Positions 8,957 through 17,063 of a stretch of 53,036 nucleotides of DNA are shown here, one piece after another. Under the pieces are notes generated by a model, which saw only the letters and a list, made by a program, of their open reading frames with translations, searched no databases and had not been told where the DNA came from. The DNA is from JBEKHT01 sp049516595 (GTDB lineage: Bacteria > Chloroflexota > Anaerolineae > Anaerolineales > RBG-16-64-43): the NCBI GenBank assembly GCA_049516595.1, contig JBEKSY010000023.1, positions 1 through 53,036 on the forward strand, written 5' to 3'. The first letter of the stretch is position 1. Each line of letters opens with the position of its first letter. A program made the position numbers and the translations under genes.

Positions 8957-10702
8957 TTACTGGCCCTTGGTAAGCGCGGAGTAGTTGAACTCGAGGTCCG
9001 GTCCGATGTTCAGGGTCTCGGGCGTGGCAAAGTTGGACGAGCCTTTGATGTTGCTCCGGAACACCACGTGCTCGGCTGAGAAGAATATTGGCAGGGTCAC
9101 CACCATGTCGGCATAGATTTGCTGGGCCTGCTGATATTCGGCAGCGCGTTTGGCCGTGTCGGTTTCGATGTCCGCTTGCTGGAGCAGTGTGACCAGCTGC
9201 TTGGCCTCGGCGTTGATCGGGATGCCGGTCGTGCTGCCCGTGGCGGGAAGAACGACGTTCGTGCCTTCCCCGCGGTTGTAGACGAACGGATCCAGGTAGT
9301 CGGATGGATCCGGGTAATCGAAGAACCAACCGAGAACGCCAGCGGGATAGGCCTTGCCGCCCGTCAGGGCGGGCACATATGTGCTCCATTCCTGAGCTTG
9401 CAGGGTCACCTGGATCGCACCGGTGGCTTCGAGCTGTTTCTTGATCACCTGCATCCAGGCGGCGGTCGAGGCGCCGTAGTGTTCAGGCGGGTACCAGAGC
9501 GTGAGTTTCAGGGGTTTCGAGGCCGTGTATCCGGATTTGGCCAAGTAGCTCTTGGCCGCGTCGAGGTTCGGGGCTTGATACATCGTATCGAAAGCTTGGT
9601 CGGCCCCCAGGAAACCCAGCGGGACCTGCGAATAGAGCGGGGTGACCTGGCCCTGGTAGACCGTGTCGGCGATCTCGTTGCGGTTGATGGCCGAAGCGAC
9701 CGCCTTGCAGACATTCGGGTCGTTGAACGGCGCCATCGTGTGGTTGAGATCCAGGAACTGGATGCGGCCGCCGGCGAGCGTTCCGATCGTTAGGCCGGAG
9801 ACAGCCTTGAGCTGGGTGAGTTGATCGGGGGAAAGCAGACGCCAGGCGACGTCAATCTCGCCGCTCTGGACGGCCAGGGCCATCGTGCTGGGGGAGGAGT
9901 ACAGGCGCACGATGACCTGCTTAACCTGCGGCATCAAATCCCCGGTGTAGTTGGGATTGGGCTTGAAAACCATCTGCGTGTCCGGGTCGTATTGGGCGAT
10001 ATACCAGGGACCCACGCCATAGACAGGGGCAACCGGATTGGTCACGCACTTGTCGGGCGGGAAGTTATTCGGGTCGGCCGGGACATACGGGGCGGTTGCC
10101 AAGAGCCCGGGGAAGAAACCGATCGGCGCCACTAGTTTGAAGACCAGGGTCTTGTCGTCCGGTGCCGTGATGCTCTTCACGAACGGGACAGCCAAGGCAT
10201 CGGCCACATCATTAGGGCACTTGGGCCCGATGGTAAGCAGGCGGTTGAGCTGAGAGGCGTAGAGGGTTGCAGTCAGGGGGGTACCGTCGCCGAATTTTAT
10301 GCCATCCTGCAGGGTGAAGGTCCAGGTCAGACCGTCCTTGGAGACGGTGCCCATGTCGGTCGCCAGACCGGGCTCCAGGTCCGTGGTCCCAGGCTTCCAC
10401 CTGATTAGGCCATAGTCGATATTCTTGATCACTTCCCAGTCACGGATCGAGTAAGCGTCACCAGGATCGAGGCTGGCAATCTTGTCCGTGGTACCGATAA
10501 TGATGGTGTCCGGGTTCGAAACCGCGCTTGTAGCGCTGGGTGCGGGCGCAACTGTAGCGGCCGGTGCTGCGGTGGGCAGAACGGCGGTGGCTTGCGGGAC
10601 CTCGGTCGGAGCGGGCGTGGGCGTTGCCGCTGGCGCGCAAGCCGCGAGGATCAGGCTGGCGAGGACCACAGCGCTCAATAGGAACTGCAGATTGCGTTTC
10701 AT
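8957..10702 (-). CDS. Peptide-binding lipoprotein of the ABC importer (SBP family 5)
   Basis: A 581-residue lipoprotein. Residues 1-22 are a signal peptide ending in the lipobox ILAAC, with lipidated Cys at 22. A Thr/Pro/Ala-rich tether (about 24-62) follows, then the SBP_bac_5 (DppA/OppA) body beginning IIIGTTDKIASLDPGDAYS. It captures peptides, or another substrate of this broad family such as opines or nickel chelates, outside the membrane and hands them to the two permeases encoded downstream. The ATG has AGGAGGAG 7 bases upstream. It heads a five-gene operon driven by a strong promoter at 10900-10927. Confidence 0.92.
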   Translation of the reverse strand: MKRNLQFLLSAVVLASLILAACAPAATPTPAPTEVPQATAVLPTAAPAATVAPAPSATSAVSNPDTIIIGTTDKIASLDPGDAYSIRDWEVIKNIDYGLIRWKPGTTDLEPGLATDMGTVSKDGLTWTFTLQDGIKFGDGTPLTATLYASQLNRLLTIGPKCPNDVADALAVPFVKSITAPDDKTLVFKLVAPIGFFPGLLATAPYVPADPNNFPPDKCVTNPVAPVYGVGPWYIAQYDPDTQMVFKPNPNYTGDLMPQVKQVIVRLYSSPSTMALAVQSGEIDVAWRLLSPDQLTQLKAVSGLTIGTLAGGRIQFLDLNHTMAPFNDPNVCKAVASAINRNEIADTVYQGQVTPLYSQVPLGFLGADQAFDTMYQAPNLDAAKSYLAKSGYTASKPLKLTLWYPPEHYGASTAAWMQVIKKQLEATGAIQVTLQAQEWSTYVPALTGGKAYPAGVLGWFFDYPDPSDYLDPFVYNRGEGTNVVLPATGSTTGIPINAEAKQLVTLLQQADIETDTAKRAAEYQQAQQIYADMVVTLPIFFSAEHVVFRSNIKGSSNFATPETLNIGPDLEFNYSALTKGQ

Positions 10703-10893
10703 GTGCTTTCTCCTCCTGATTGGGCTAAGATGCGAAACTGGGGAACAGTCGCGGGGCCTTGGCGATATGCCTCACCTCCTCCCAACAACTGGCGCTCAAT
10801 GGGGCCAGATAACAAAAACAGGTCCTTCACCGCATTTCCACGGGTGGATCGGGCCTATGTGATCCGCTGAACAGAGGACCCATTAGGGGTTTG
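10703..10893 (-). promoter_or_regulatory. Structured ~190-nt leader of the peptide-importer operon
   Basis: From the predicted transcription start near 10893 to the start codon at 10702 the RNA is long and foldable. Nested arms pair 10875-10880 with 10821-10826 (GGTCCT/AGGACC) around 10861-10865 with 10846-10850 (GGATC/GATCC), and the outer arm is followed by TGTTTTTGTT, as in an attenuator. An 18-codon proline-rich reading frame lies at 10827-10883 on the same strand, ending just before the outer arm closes. Whether it is translated is unknown; no known riboswitch class was recognised. Confidence 0.35.
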
Positions 10894-10899
10894 GAGATG

Positions 10900-10927
10900 A
10901 GTATACACCCCTGGGGGTCGTTGTCAA
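10900..10927 (-). promoter_or_regulatory. Sigma-70-type promoter of the peptide-importer operon
   Basis: On the minus strand TTGACA (10927-10922) and TATACT (10905-10900) are separated by 16 bases, a near-consensus housekeeping promoter. The -35 box overlaps the stop codon of the membrane-protein gene upstream. Predicted start of transcription is near 10893. Confidence 0.75.
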
Positions 10928-11769
10928 CGCTTGGTCAGGGCCAGCAGGGCGAGCAACGCCAAGGCCGCCACCACAGCGTACTCAACCAGCGAGGCGCGAC
11001 GGAGCTCGGACTGCAAGCGAAGCCTGCCCAGCCCGCCGAGGACATACGCGGAGACGGTCAATCCCAGGCCATAGGCGACGGATGGCAGTGGCCAGAAATT
11101 CAGAGGCAGCGCGAGCTCACCGACTAGAAGCCCTATCCCCGCGGTGTAGGCCCAGATCCTACGGTCGAGGGGGGCCGCGAGGGCCAGCACGCGCAGGGTG
11201 AGGATCGAGGTCGACAGAGCAATCAGGGGCATCGCCATCGCCAGGCGAGTGTCGGCCGCGTGGAGGGCGCTGAAGACCAAGACGAGGAGAGAGTAGACGA
11301 GGATCTCCAGGCCGATGGAGGCCTGGGCATAGTAAGGGTCGTCACGATCGAGAGCAAGGTACTCGCCAGCCACGGCCAGAACGACCAGCGCGCTCAGGAA
11401 GGCCAACCCAACCCACCAGCGCGGCCCGGAAGGGACGAGACTTAACGCCGCGCCGCCCCCAACCGCCGTCAGAGCTGGGACGATGAGATGAAGACCCAAC
11501 CCTTCCTTTTCGCTGGGGGCCCGGAGCGCAGGGGAATGAGAGCGGTAGATCGAGTAAGCACCCGAGGCCACGAGGGCGCCCAGGAGAACCATAAACAGCA
11601 TCGGACCATTGACCCCGACCATCCAATGGATGTTTAAGACGGTAACAACGAAATCCTGGCTGGGAAGACGAACGAGTCGCGACAACCCGTTGGCTAGGAC
11701 GATCGCTGCAGCCAGAACGCTGAAGCGCTTCGCGTCCAGGGGAGGTGACTGGGAGGGCACGTCGGGCAT
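10924..11769 (-). CDS. Hypothetical polytopic membrane protein
   Basis: A 281-residue protein with about eight hydrophobic segments and short charged loops, and a clear internal positive patch (YSIYRSHSPALRAPSEK, about 73-89) between helices. I do not recognise the family and propose no function. The N-terminus (first 15 residues) is hydrophilic and probably cytoplasmic. It is encoded divergently from the prepilin peptidase gene 96 bases away and upstream of the peptide importer, but has no obvious link to either. Confidence 0.7.
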   Translation of the reverse strand: MPDVPSQSPPLDAKRFSVLAAAIVLANGLSRLVRLPSQDFVVTVLNIHWMVGVNGPMLFMVLLGALVASGAYSIYRSHSPALRAPSEKEGLGLHLIVPALTAVGGGAALSLVPSGPRWWVGLAFLSALVVLAVAGEYLALDRDDPYYAQASIGLEILVYSLLVLVFSALHAADTRLAMAMPLIALSTSILTLRVLALAAPLDRRIWAYTAGIGLLVGELALPLNFWPLPSVAYGLGLTVSAYVLGGLGRLRLQSELRRASLVEYAVVAALALLALLALTKR

Positions 11770-11804
11770 TCTATCACCAGCGCGCTTCCGCTCGGTGTGG
11801 TGCC

Positions 11805-11835
11805 TTGTCCCGGCCTGGGCATCGTCGCGTATAAT
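11805..11835 (+). promoter_or_regulatory. Promoter of the prepilin peptidase gene
   Basis: TTGTCC (11805-11810) and a consensus TATAAT (11830-11835) are separated by 19 bases, slightly long. The predicted start near 11842 leaves a leader of about 24 bases before the ATG at 11866. Confidence 0.5.
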
Positions 11836-11865
11836 CGTTCGCGTCGAGACTGGACTCAGGCAGAG

Positions 11866-12702
11866 ATGAGTGTGGAGGAATTCCTGGCCAACACCCTGGC
11901 GTTCGTGTCACTGGCCCTGCTTGGGTTGGGCTTGGCCCCCGTCCTGAATGGTCTGGCGGACAACCTGCCGAGGACCAACCTGGAGGGTCAGGGACCTCCC
12001 GGGTGGCGGCTGTTCGTGCCGCGCTGCGCCTGGTGTGGGGAACCGCGAGCGGGTGTAAGAGCCCATGCGCTTCTGGCCAAAATGATGGGGAAGCCGGGTT
12101 GCGGCCACTGCGGAGGGCCGGCTCCGAGGCGCAACGAATGGGTCGAGGTCGTCCTGGCGGTGCTCCTGCCGTTGCTCTGGATGCAGGGACGTCACGCCGC
12201 GCTGCCATTGCTGGAGGGCAGCGTGGCTGTGATGCTTTTTGTGCTGGTGACGGTTGTCGACCTGGAACACCGATTGGTCCTGATGGAGGTTGTGCTGGGT
12301 GGTGCGCTACTGCTCCTTATCGCCTCGGCCATTCGTGGAGACCTGCTGGGTTCCTTGGTCGGCTTGGCGGTCGGAGGCGTGGTCTTCTTCGTGCTCTTTG
12401 CGTTTAGCGTGCTCTTCGCTCGTCTGATTGGCTCGGACTTGGCGGCCGGTTTGGGATTGGGGGACGTGTCGCTGGCCGCCCTGGTCGGGCTCGCGGTCGG
12501 GTGGCCAGCGGTGCTGCCCGCACTCCTGCTGGCGATCCTCTTCGCGGGCGGCGCGGGGGGCGCAATCTTGCTCTGGAACCTCGCCCGCCACAAGCCCCTT
12601 AGCGGGATCACCATGGCCTACGGGCCTTATCTTGCGATCGCTGCGCTGGTCATCCTGGTCTTGGGGCCGAAGCTATTGCCCCGAGTGATGCCGGTCGGCT
12701 AG
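11866..12702 (+). CDS. Type IV prepilin peptidase (PilD/TadV class)
   Basis: A 278-residue integral-membrane aspartyl protease that cleaves type IV prepilin leader peptides and usually N-methylates the new terminus. Two CxxC pairs (CAWC and CGHC) in the first cytoplasmic loop form the zinc site of the long, methyltransferase-bearing form. The two catalytic aspartates are in VVDLEHR and GLGDVSLAAL. Seven to eight membrane segments are visible. The ATG at 11866 begins the family N-terminus; the in-frame extension to 11797 includes the promoter and is not coding. No pilin genes lie in this window, so its substrates are encoded elsewhere. Confidence 0.88.
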   Translation: MSVEEFLANTLAFVSLALLGLGLAPVLNGLADNLPRTNLEGQGPPGWRLFVPRCAWCGEPRAGVRAHALLAKMMGKPGCGHCGGPAPRRNEWVEVVLAVLLPLLWMQGRHAALPLLEGSVAVMLFVLVTVVDLEHRLVLMEVVLGGALLLLIASAIRGDLLGSLVGLAVGGVVFFVLFAFSVLFARLIGSDLAAGLGLGDVSLAALVGLAVGWPAVLPALLLAILFAGGAGGAILLWNLARHKPLSGITMAYGPYLAIAALVILVLGPKLLPRVMPVG

Positions 12703-12749
12703 TCACCTCCCTGCGCCCCTCGCGCTAGGTGAGGTTGTCGATGGGTTTG

Positions 12750-13670
12750 CTACGCAGCGGCCGCCTGGGCGGGGCCGCGGCGAAACCACGTCCGCCACTC
12801 TCTGTTCTCCCAGACCACCAGGATGGCGGCCGCGTTGAAGATCGAAGAGTAGGTCCCGCTGGCCATGCCGAGCAGCAGGATGAGGACAAAATGGCGCGTG
12901 GTCACTCCCCCGAAGAGGGCAAGGGCAAGCAAGGTCAGCAGTACCGTGAGGGAGGTGTTGATGGATCGGTCAAGAGTCTGGACCACGCTGTGATTGACAA
13001 TCGTCTCAAAAGGAATGCGTTTGTACTGCAGCTCATTCTCGCGGATGCGGTCGAAGACCACGATGGTGTCGTGGACCGAAAAGCCGATCACGGTGAGCAG
13101 GGCGGTCAAGAAGAGGGAATCGGCCTGCCACCCGAGGAAGTGACCGAGAATCGCCTCGCCACCGATGACCACCAGGACATCATGGATCATGGCCACGACA
13201 GCGGCGATTCCGAAGCGAAAGGCGTTGGGGACCCGACGAAAAGCGTAAGTGATGTAGAGGGTTATCGCCAGCGCGGCCAGGGCCACCGCCCCCGCCGCGC
13301 GCTGTGCCACCTCCGATCCCAGCGCGGGTCCGACGCTCTCGAATTGCGTGACCGTCGCGGCACCGAAGTCACCGGAAAGGGCCTTGGCCACCTTGTCCTT
13401 GGTGGTCGTGTCCATCTCTTGCGCCTGGATGGCTATCGAGTCGGTTCCCACCGTCTGGACGCTCGCCCCTCCAATTCCCAATCGGGCGAGCGCAAGCTCA
13501 ACCGACGCGGGTTGGGGGGCCTGGCCGGAGGTGAATTGAACTTGAAGCAGGCTGCCCCCAGTGAAATCAATGGCCGGATGCAAGCCTCCCGTGGCCAGAA
13601 AGATCATGCCAGGAATGATGATTGCCAGGGAGAGACCGAAAAACCAATACCGCTTCCCCATGATATTCAT
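12750..13670 (-). CDS. secF: Protein translocase subunit SecF
   Basis: A 306-residue RND-type membrane subunit that, with SecD, uses proton motive force to help pull preproteins through SecYEG. Key motifs are DFTGGSLLQV after the first helix, the VGPALGSEV junction and IGFSVHDTIVVFDRIREN in the fourth-helix region. Six membrane segments are visible. The ATG at 13670 has AAGGAG 8 bases upstream and is preferred over an in-frame ATG nine bases further in. It follows secD after 69 bases on the same strand. Confidence 0.95.
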   Translation of the reverse strand: MNIMGKRYWFFGLSLAIIIPGMIFLATGGLHPAIDFTGGSLLQVQFTSGQAPQPASVELALARLGIGGASVQTVGTDSIAIQAQEMDTTTKDKVAKALSGDFGAATVTQFESVGPALGSEVAQRAAGAVALAALAITLYITYAFRRVPNAFRFGIAAVVAMIHDVLVVIGGEAILGHFLGWQADSLFLTALLTVIGFSVHDTIVVFDRIRENELQYKRIPFETIVNHSVVQTLDRSINTSLTVLLTLLALALFGGVTTRHFVLILLLGMASGTYSSIFNAAAILVVWENREWRTWFRRGPAQAAAA

Positions 13671-13739
13671 GACGAGAGCTCCTTCATCCCTTTCGAAACG
13701 GATCCGGAATGAATTCCCTGGGCCCAACCATGGCCAACT

Positions 13740-15206
13740 CTAGATCCCGAACCACGAATGGCGGCGCGAGAAGTCCATGCGATCCAGGACCAAATGCAAA
13801 AAAGTTCGCGTCACGATGATGGCCGTAAACATGCTGACGAGGACACCGATTGCGAGCGTCAGGGCAAAACCCTTCACCAGGCTGGCTCCAAAGGCCCCGC
13901 CGAACCAGTACAGAATGATGCAGGTGATGAGAGTTGAGATATTGGAATCGCGAATGGATGGCCAAGCGCGAGAAAATCCCGCCTCGACAGCCGCCCGCAG
14001 GGGTTTGCCGCTGCGAAGCTCCTCCTTGAGCCTTTCAAAGATGAGCACATTCGCGTCAACCGCCATCCCCACTGACAGCACAAACCCGGCGATGCCAGGT
14101 AGAGTGAAAGTCACTGGGAGGGCACGGAAGATGGAAAGGGCCGTGAGGAAATACAGGGCTAGGGCTACGTCGGCCACGATCCCGGGCAGCCGATAGTAGA
14201 GAATCATGAAGAGTACCACCACCGACATGCCCACGGCACCGGCGACCAAGCTCCGTCGCAGCGAGTCTTGGCCCAGCGAGGGGCCGACCGTTTGGATTTG
14301 GGCGACCCGCAAGGGAATCGGCAGAGCTCCGTATCTCAGCTGGACGGCCAGAGCATTGGCGGAGTCGACCGTGAAACTCCCCGAAATCTGACCTTGGCCG
14401 TTGGTGATTGCGGTCTCGACAACCGGGGAGGACAACACCTGGTCGTCCAAGACGATGGCCAGATATTGACCCACGTGACCGGTTGTGTAGTCTGAGAAGA
14501 TCTTCGTTCCTGCCGCATTAAGCACAAAGTTGATCACGGGCTTGCCCAACTGATCGGCCCCCGCGTTCACCGAACTGAGGTTGGCTCCGGTCATCACGGT
14601 GTGGTAGACCGGTCCGGTCGGGGTTGGAACGGCGGTTGCCGCTCCACCGGCCGGGGTTCCCGTCGCGGCCCCCGCCGCTGCGGTCTCGGTGCTGCTGGGC
14701 GTGGACTCAGGGGTGGCGGATGGGGACGAGGATTGGCTCGGCTGGGGGGAAGAGGTGGCTTGCGCGGTCCCCTTCTGCGCGAAGTCCGTGCTTACCTGCA
14801 TTCCTGCAACGAGCGGCGTCGTGCCCGCGTCGACGAATTCAAGAAGTCCTGTCTGCTTGATCAAGGCGACTGCGTCTTGCGGGTTCTCGTAACCGGGAAG
14901 TTCGACCAGGATTCGCCGACTGCCCGAGAGCTGGACGACGGGCTCGGACACCCCGAGACCATTCACCCGGTTTTCAATGACCGCCCGCACCGCATCCATG
15001 CTCGTGGCATCCACGGCCTGATTGGCTGGCACATCGGCCTCCAGGAGAACTTCGAGTCCGCCCTGAAGGTCCAAGCCCTCCCGCAGGCTTACATTCTGTG
15101 AATACGGGCCGATGCGGACGGATGTTGTGCCTGGCCAGTTGATCCAGAGATCGATGCCCAGGAGGATCACAATGACGATCAGCCAGCGCAAGTGTCGTTG
15201 ACCCAT
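13740..15206 (-). CDS. secD: Protein translocase subunit SecD
   Basis: A 488-residue partner of SecF. The N-terminal membrane helix, LREGLDLQGGLEVLLEA, the first periplasmic-type domain, LRYGALPIPLRV, the TVGPSLGQDSLRRS junction and SVGMAVDANVLIFERLKEEL are all in family order, with six membrane segments. The outer domain contains a low-complexity Ser/Thr/Pro/Ala-rich stretch at about residues 173-224, not present in textbook SecD. The ATG at 15206 has GGAGG rather far upstream (11 bases). A -10 box lies at 15314-15319. Confidence 0.95.
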   Translation of the reverse strand: MGQRHLRWLIVIVILLGIDLWINWPGTTSVRIGPYSQNVSLREGLDLQGGLEVLLEADVPANQAVDATSMDAVRAVIENRVNGLGVSEPVVQLSGSRRILVELPGYENPQDAVALIKQTGLLEFVDAGTTPLVAGMQVSTDFAQKGTAQATSSPQPSQSSSPSATPESTPSSTETAAAGAATGTPAGGAATAVPTPTGPVYHTVMTGANLSSVNAGADQLGKPVINFVLNAAGTKIFSDYTTGHVGQYLAIVLDDQVLSSPVVETAITNGQGQISGSFTVDSANALAVQLRYGALPIPLRVAQIQTVGPSLGQDSLRRSLVAGAVGMSVVVLFMILYYRLPGIVADVALALYFLTALSIFRALPVTFTLPGIAGFVLSVGMAVDANVLIFERLKEELRSGKPLRAAVEAGFSRAWPSIRDSNISTLITCIILYWFGGAFGASLVKGFALTLAIGVLVSMFTAIIVTRTFLHLVLDRMDFSRRHSWFGI

Positions 15207-15313
15207 TGGGAATGTCTGCCTCCACGTGAAGCGCGCCCCGGGTTCTCGCCTCGAGGGCGTGCAAAAGGCCAGCCAGGAAGAGGGCCCCACACGTCTGGCC
15301 GGCCAGCCAGTGG

Positions 15314-15319
15314 ATTATA
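15314..15319 (-). promoter_or_regulatory. -10 box upstream of secD
   Basis: A consensus TATAAT is read on the minus strand. No clear -35 hexamer stands at 16-18 bases. The predicted leader before secD is about 100 bases. The stretch 15320-15413 holds nothing else I can support. Confidence 0.45.
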
Positions 15320-15413
15320 CCAGCACTGCCAAGGCTCTCCTCCCGCTTGAAAATAGGAGGGACGTCCTCCGACTTCCTGGCCGTAAGTCCCGAGGCGCAT
15401 GGTCCAGCCATGC

Positions 15414-15419
15414 TAGAAT
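15414..15419 (+). promoter_or_regulatory. -10 box placing transcription start at a GTG codon
   Basis: TAGAAT ends 6 bases before the GTG at 15426, so transcription should begin at or next to the start codon, giving a leaderless mRNA. No ribosome-binding site can fit. Confidence 0.5.
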
Positions 15420-15425
15420 AGAAGG

Positions 15426-17063
15426 GTGCCTGCGGTGCCGCGCTGGTGGGGGTGGGGTTCGCTCGATACGTCCTACTCGGCCGAAGAGCACCCTGCGCTG
15501 GGTCCCTTCCTATCCGCGCACATCGGTCCCCCTTTTCGCGGCTATCCGGTGCCTGCCCTCGAAAGTCTCTCTCTTCCTGCCCCTAGCTCTCGGTTCCTCC
15601 CCCAAATGTTCTCCCGCGTGCTTTCGAAAGAGGACGTCCGCGTTGACCGGCTCAGTCGGGTAGAACACGCATTGGGGAAGTCGTACACCGATCTGATGCG
15701 AATCCGGACAAACACGATAGCTCACGCCCCCGAGGCCGTACTATTCCCTCACAGCGTCGAACAAGTGGAAATGATCCTGGACACTTGCGAAAGAGAAGAC
15801 CTCGCCGTGATCCCGTTTGGGGGAGGGACCTCGGTGACGGGAGCTCTCGACCCAGAGCAGGAACCCACGATCAGTCTGGATCTTGAGAACCTTCAGGGCC
15901 TTTCCCGTCTCGATGAGGTTTCGCATTTGGCTACATTCGGGGCGGGAACCTTGGGACCCAAGCTGGAGGAAGCCTTAGCCCGCCGAGGATTCACCCTGGG
16001 GCACTTCCCCCAATCCTTCGAATACAGCACCTTGGGCGGATGGCTGGCGAGCCGGTCGGCCGGCCAGAACTCGATTGGCTATGGAAGGATTGAGGATGCG
16101 GTTTTTCATCTGGAGGCCGTGACTCCAACGGGAAGGCTGTCGATGGGGAGAGGCCCGGCCTCCGCTTCAGGCCCTTCGCTGAAGGACCTTTTTCTCGGAG
16201 GGGAGGGGGCTTTCGGTGTAATCGTGTCAGCCACCCTGCGGGTACGCCCTCTTCCTGCGAAGAAGGACTATCGGGCCTACTTCTTCCACTCGTTCGAGGA
16301 AGGAGTGGAGGCGATCCGCGAATTGCTCCAGACCGGGCCCAAGCCCTCGCTGGCCCGTCTTTCCGACGCTTGCGAAACCCAGGTCGGGCTGGCCCTCTCC
16401 AGGCGCCCACACGGGGCAGGGTCACGTGTCGTGCGAGAGGTGGGGCTGCGCCTGGTAGAAGCCCTTGGCTATGAGCAGGGCCGCACTTCGCTTCTCTTGC
16501 TGGGCTATGAAGGAGGGGAGAGAGAGGTGAATTATGGGGGCTCACGGGCGATGCGCGTCTGCAAGGCCCGGGGAGCGTTCGACCTGGGTCATTCTCCGGC
16601 CAATGAGTGGTTGGCGGAAAGGTTCTTGCATCCTTACCTGCGCGACTTGCTCATGGACTGGGGTGTCATGGTGGACACCTTTGAGACGGCAACCTCCTGG
16701 TCGAACCTGGTCCCGCTGCATGCGCAATTGACGGGGACCGCCATGCAGGCTTTGAGACACGGCTATGTGATGTGTCACCTGTCTCATGCCTACGAGACCG
16801 GCGCGTCTTTGTATTTCACCTTTTTCGGTGCGCAGGACCTCCGAGATCCGTTCGAGCAATGGGATCGGGTCAAGAAGGAAGTCACCGATCAGATCATGAA
16901 CGGGGGGGCTACCCTCACTCACCATCACGGCATCGGGCGCTCCCATCGGCCTTGGCTGGAAGGGGAGATCGGAGCCAGGGGTTTGGACGCTCTGCAGGCG
17001 ATGAAGCGCGCGCTTGACCCTGCGGGAATCATGAATCCCGGTGTGCTCTGGAGGCCGTCGTGA
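15426..17063 (+). CDS. Alkyldihydroxyacetonephosphate synthase-like FAD-dependent oxidoreductase
   Basis: A 545-residue flavoprotein. The N-terminal RWWGWG, the FAD-binding loop PFGGGTSVTGAL (about 122-133), GHFPQSFEYSTLGGW (about 192-206), the second FAD segment LGGEGAFGV and the active-site HHHGIGR (about 500-506, near the C-terminal end) follow alkyl-DHAP synthase closely. That enzyme swaps the acyl chain of acyl-DHAP for a fatty alcohol, the committed step of ether-lipid synthesis; a glycolate/lactate-oxidase-like role is the main alternative. The GTG start appears leaderless; another in-frame GTG lies 9 bases in. The gene overlaps a glycerol-3-phosphate dehydrogenase gene by 4 bases, tying it to triose-phosphate and glycerolipid chemistry. 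Confidence 0.8.
   Translation: MPAVPRWWGWGSLDTSYSAEEHPALGPFLSAHIGPPFRGYPVPALESLSLPAPSSRFLPQMFSRVLSKEDVRVDRLSRVEHALGKSYTDLMRIRTNTIAHAPEAVLFPHSVEQVEMILDTCEREDLAVIPFGGGTSVTGALDPEQEPTISLDLENLQGLSRLDEVSHLATFGAGTLGPKLEEALARRGFTLGHFPQSFEYSTLGGWLASRSAGQNSIGYGRIEDAVFHLEAVTPTGRLSMGRGPASASGPSLKDLFLGGEGAFGVIVSATLRVRPLPAKKDYRAYFFHSFEEGVEAIRELLQTGPKPSLARLSDACETQVGLALSRRPHGAGSRVVREVGLRLVEALGYEQGRTSLLLLGYEGGEREVNYGGSRAMRVCKARGAFDLGHSPANEWLAERFLHPYLRDLLMDWGVMVDTFETATSWSNLVPLHAQLTGTAMQALRHGYVMCHLSHAYETGASLYFTFFGAQDLRDPFEQWDRVKKEVTDQIMNGGATLTHHHGIGRSHRPWLEGEIGARGLDALQAMKRALDPAGIMNPGVLWRPS

Noticed and set aside
8889..9389. Long N-terminal extension of the DppB-type permease
   Set aside because: It is the opposite-frame shadow of the binding-protein gene and crosses that gene's stop region and the hairpin; the GTG at 8888 is a sufficient start.
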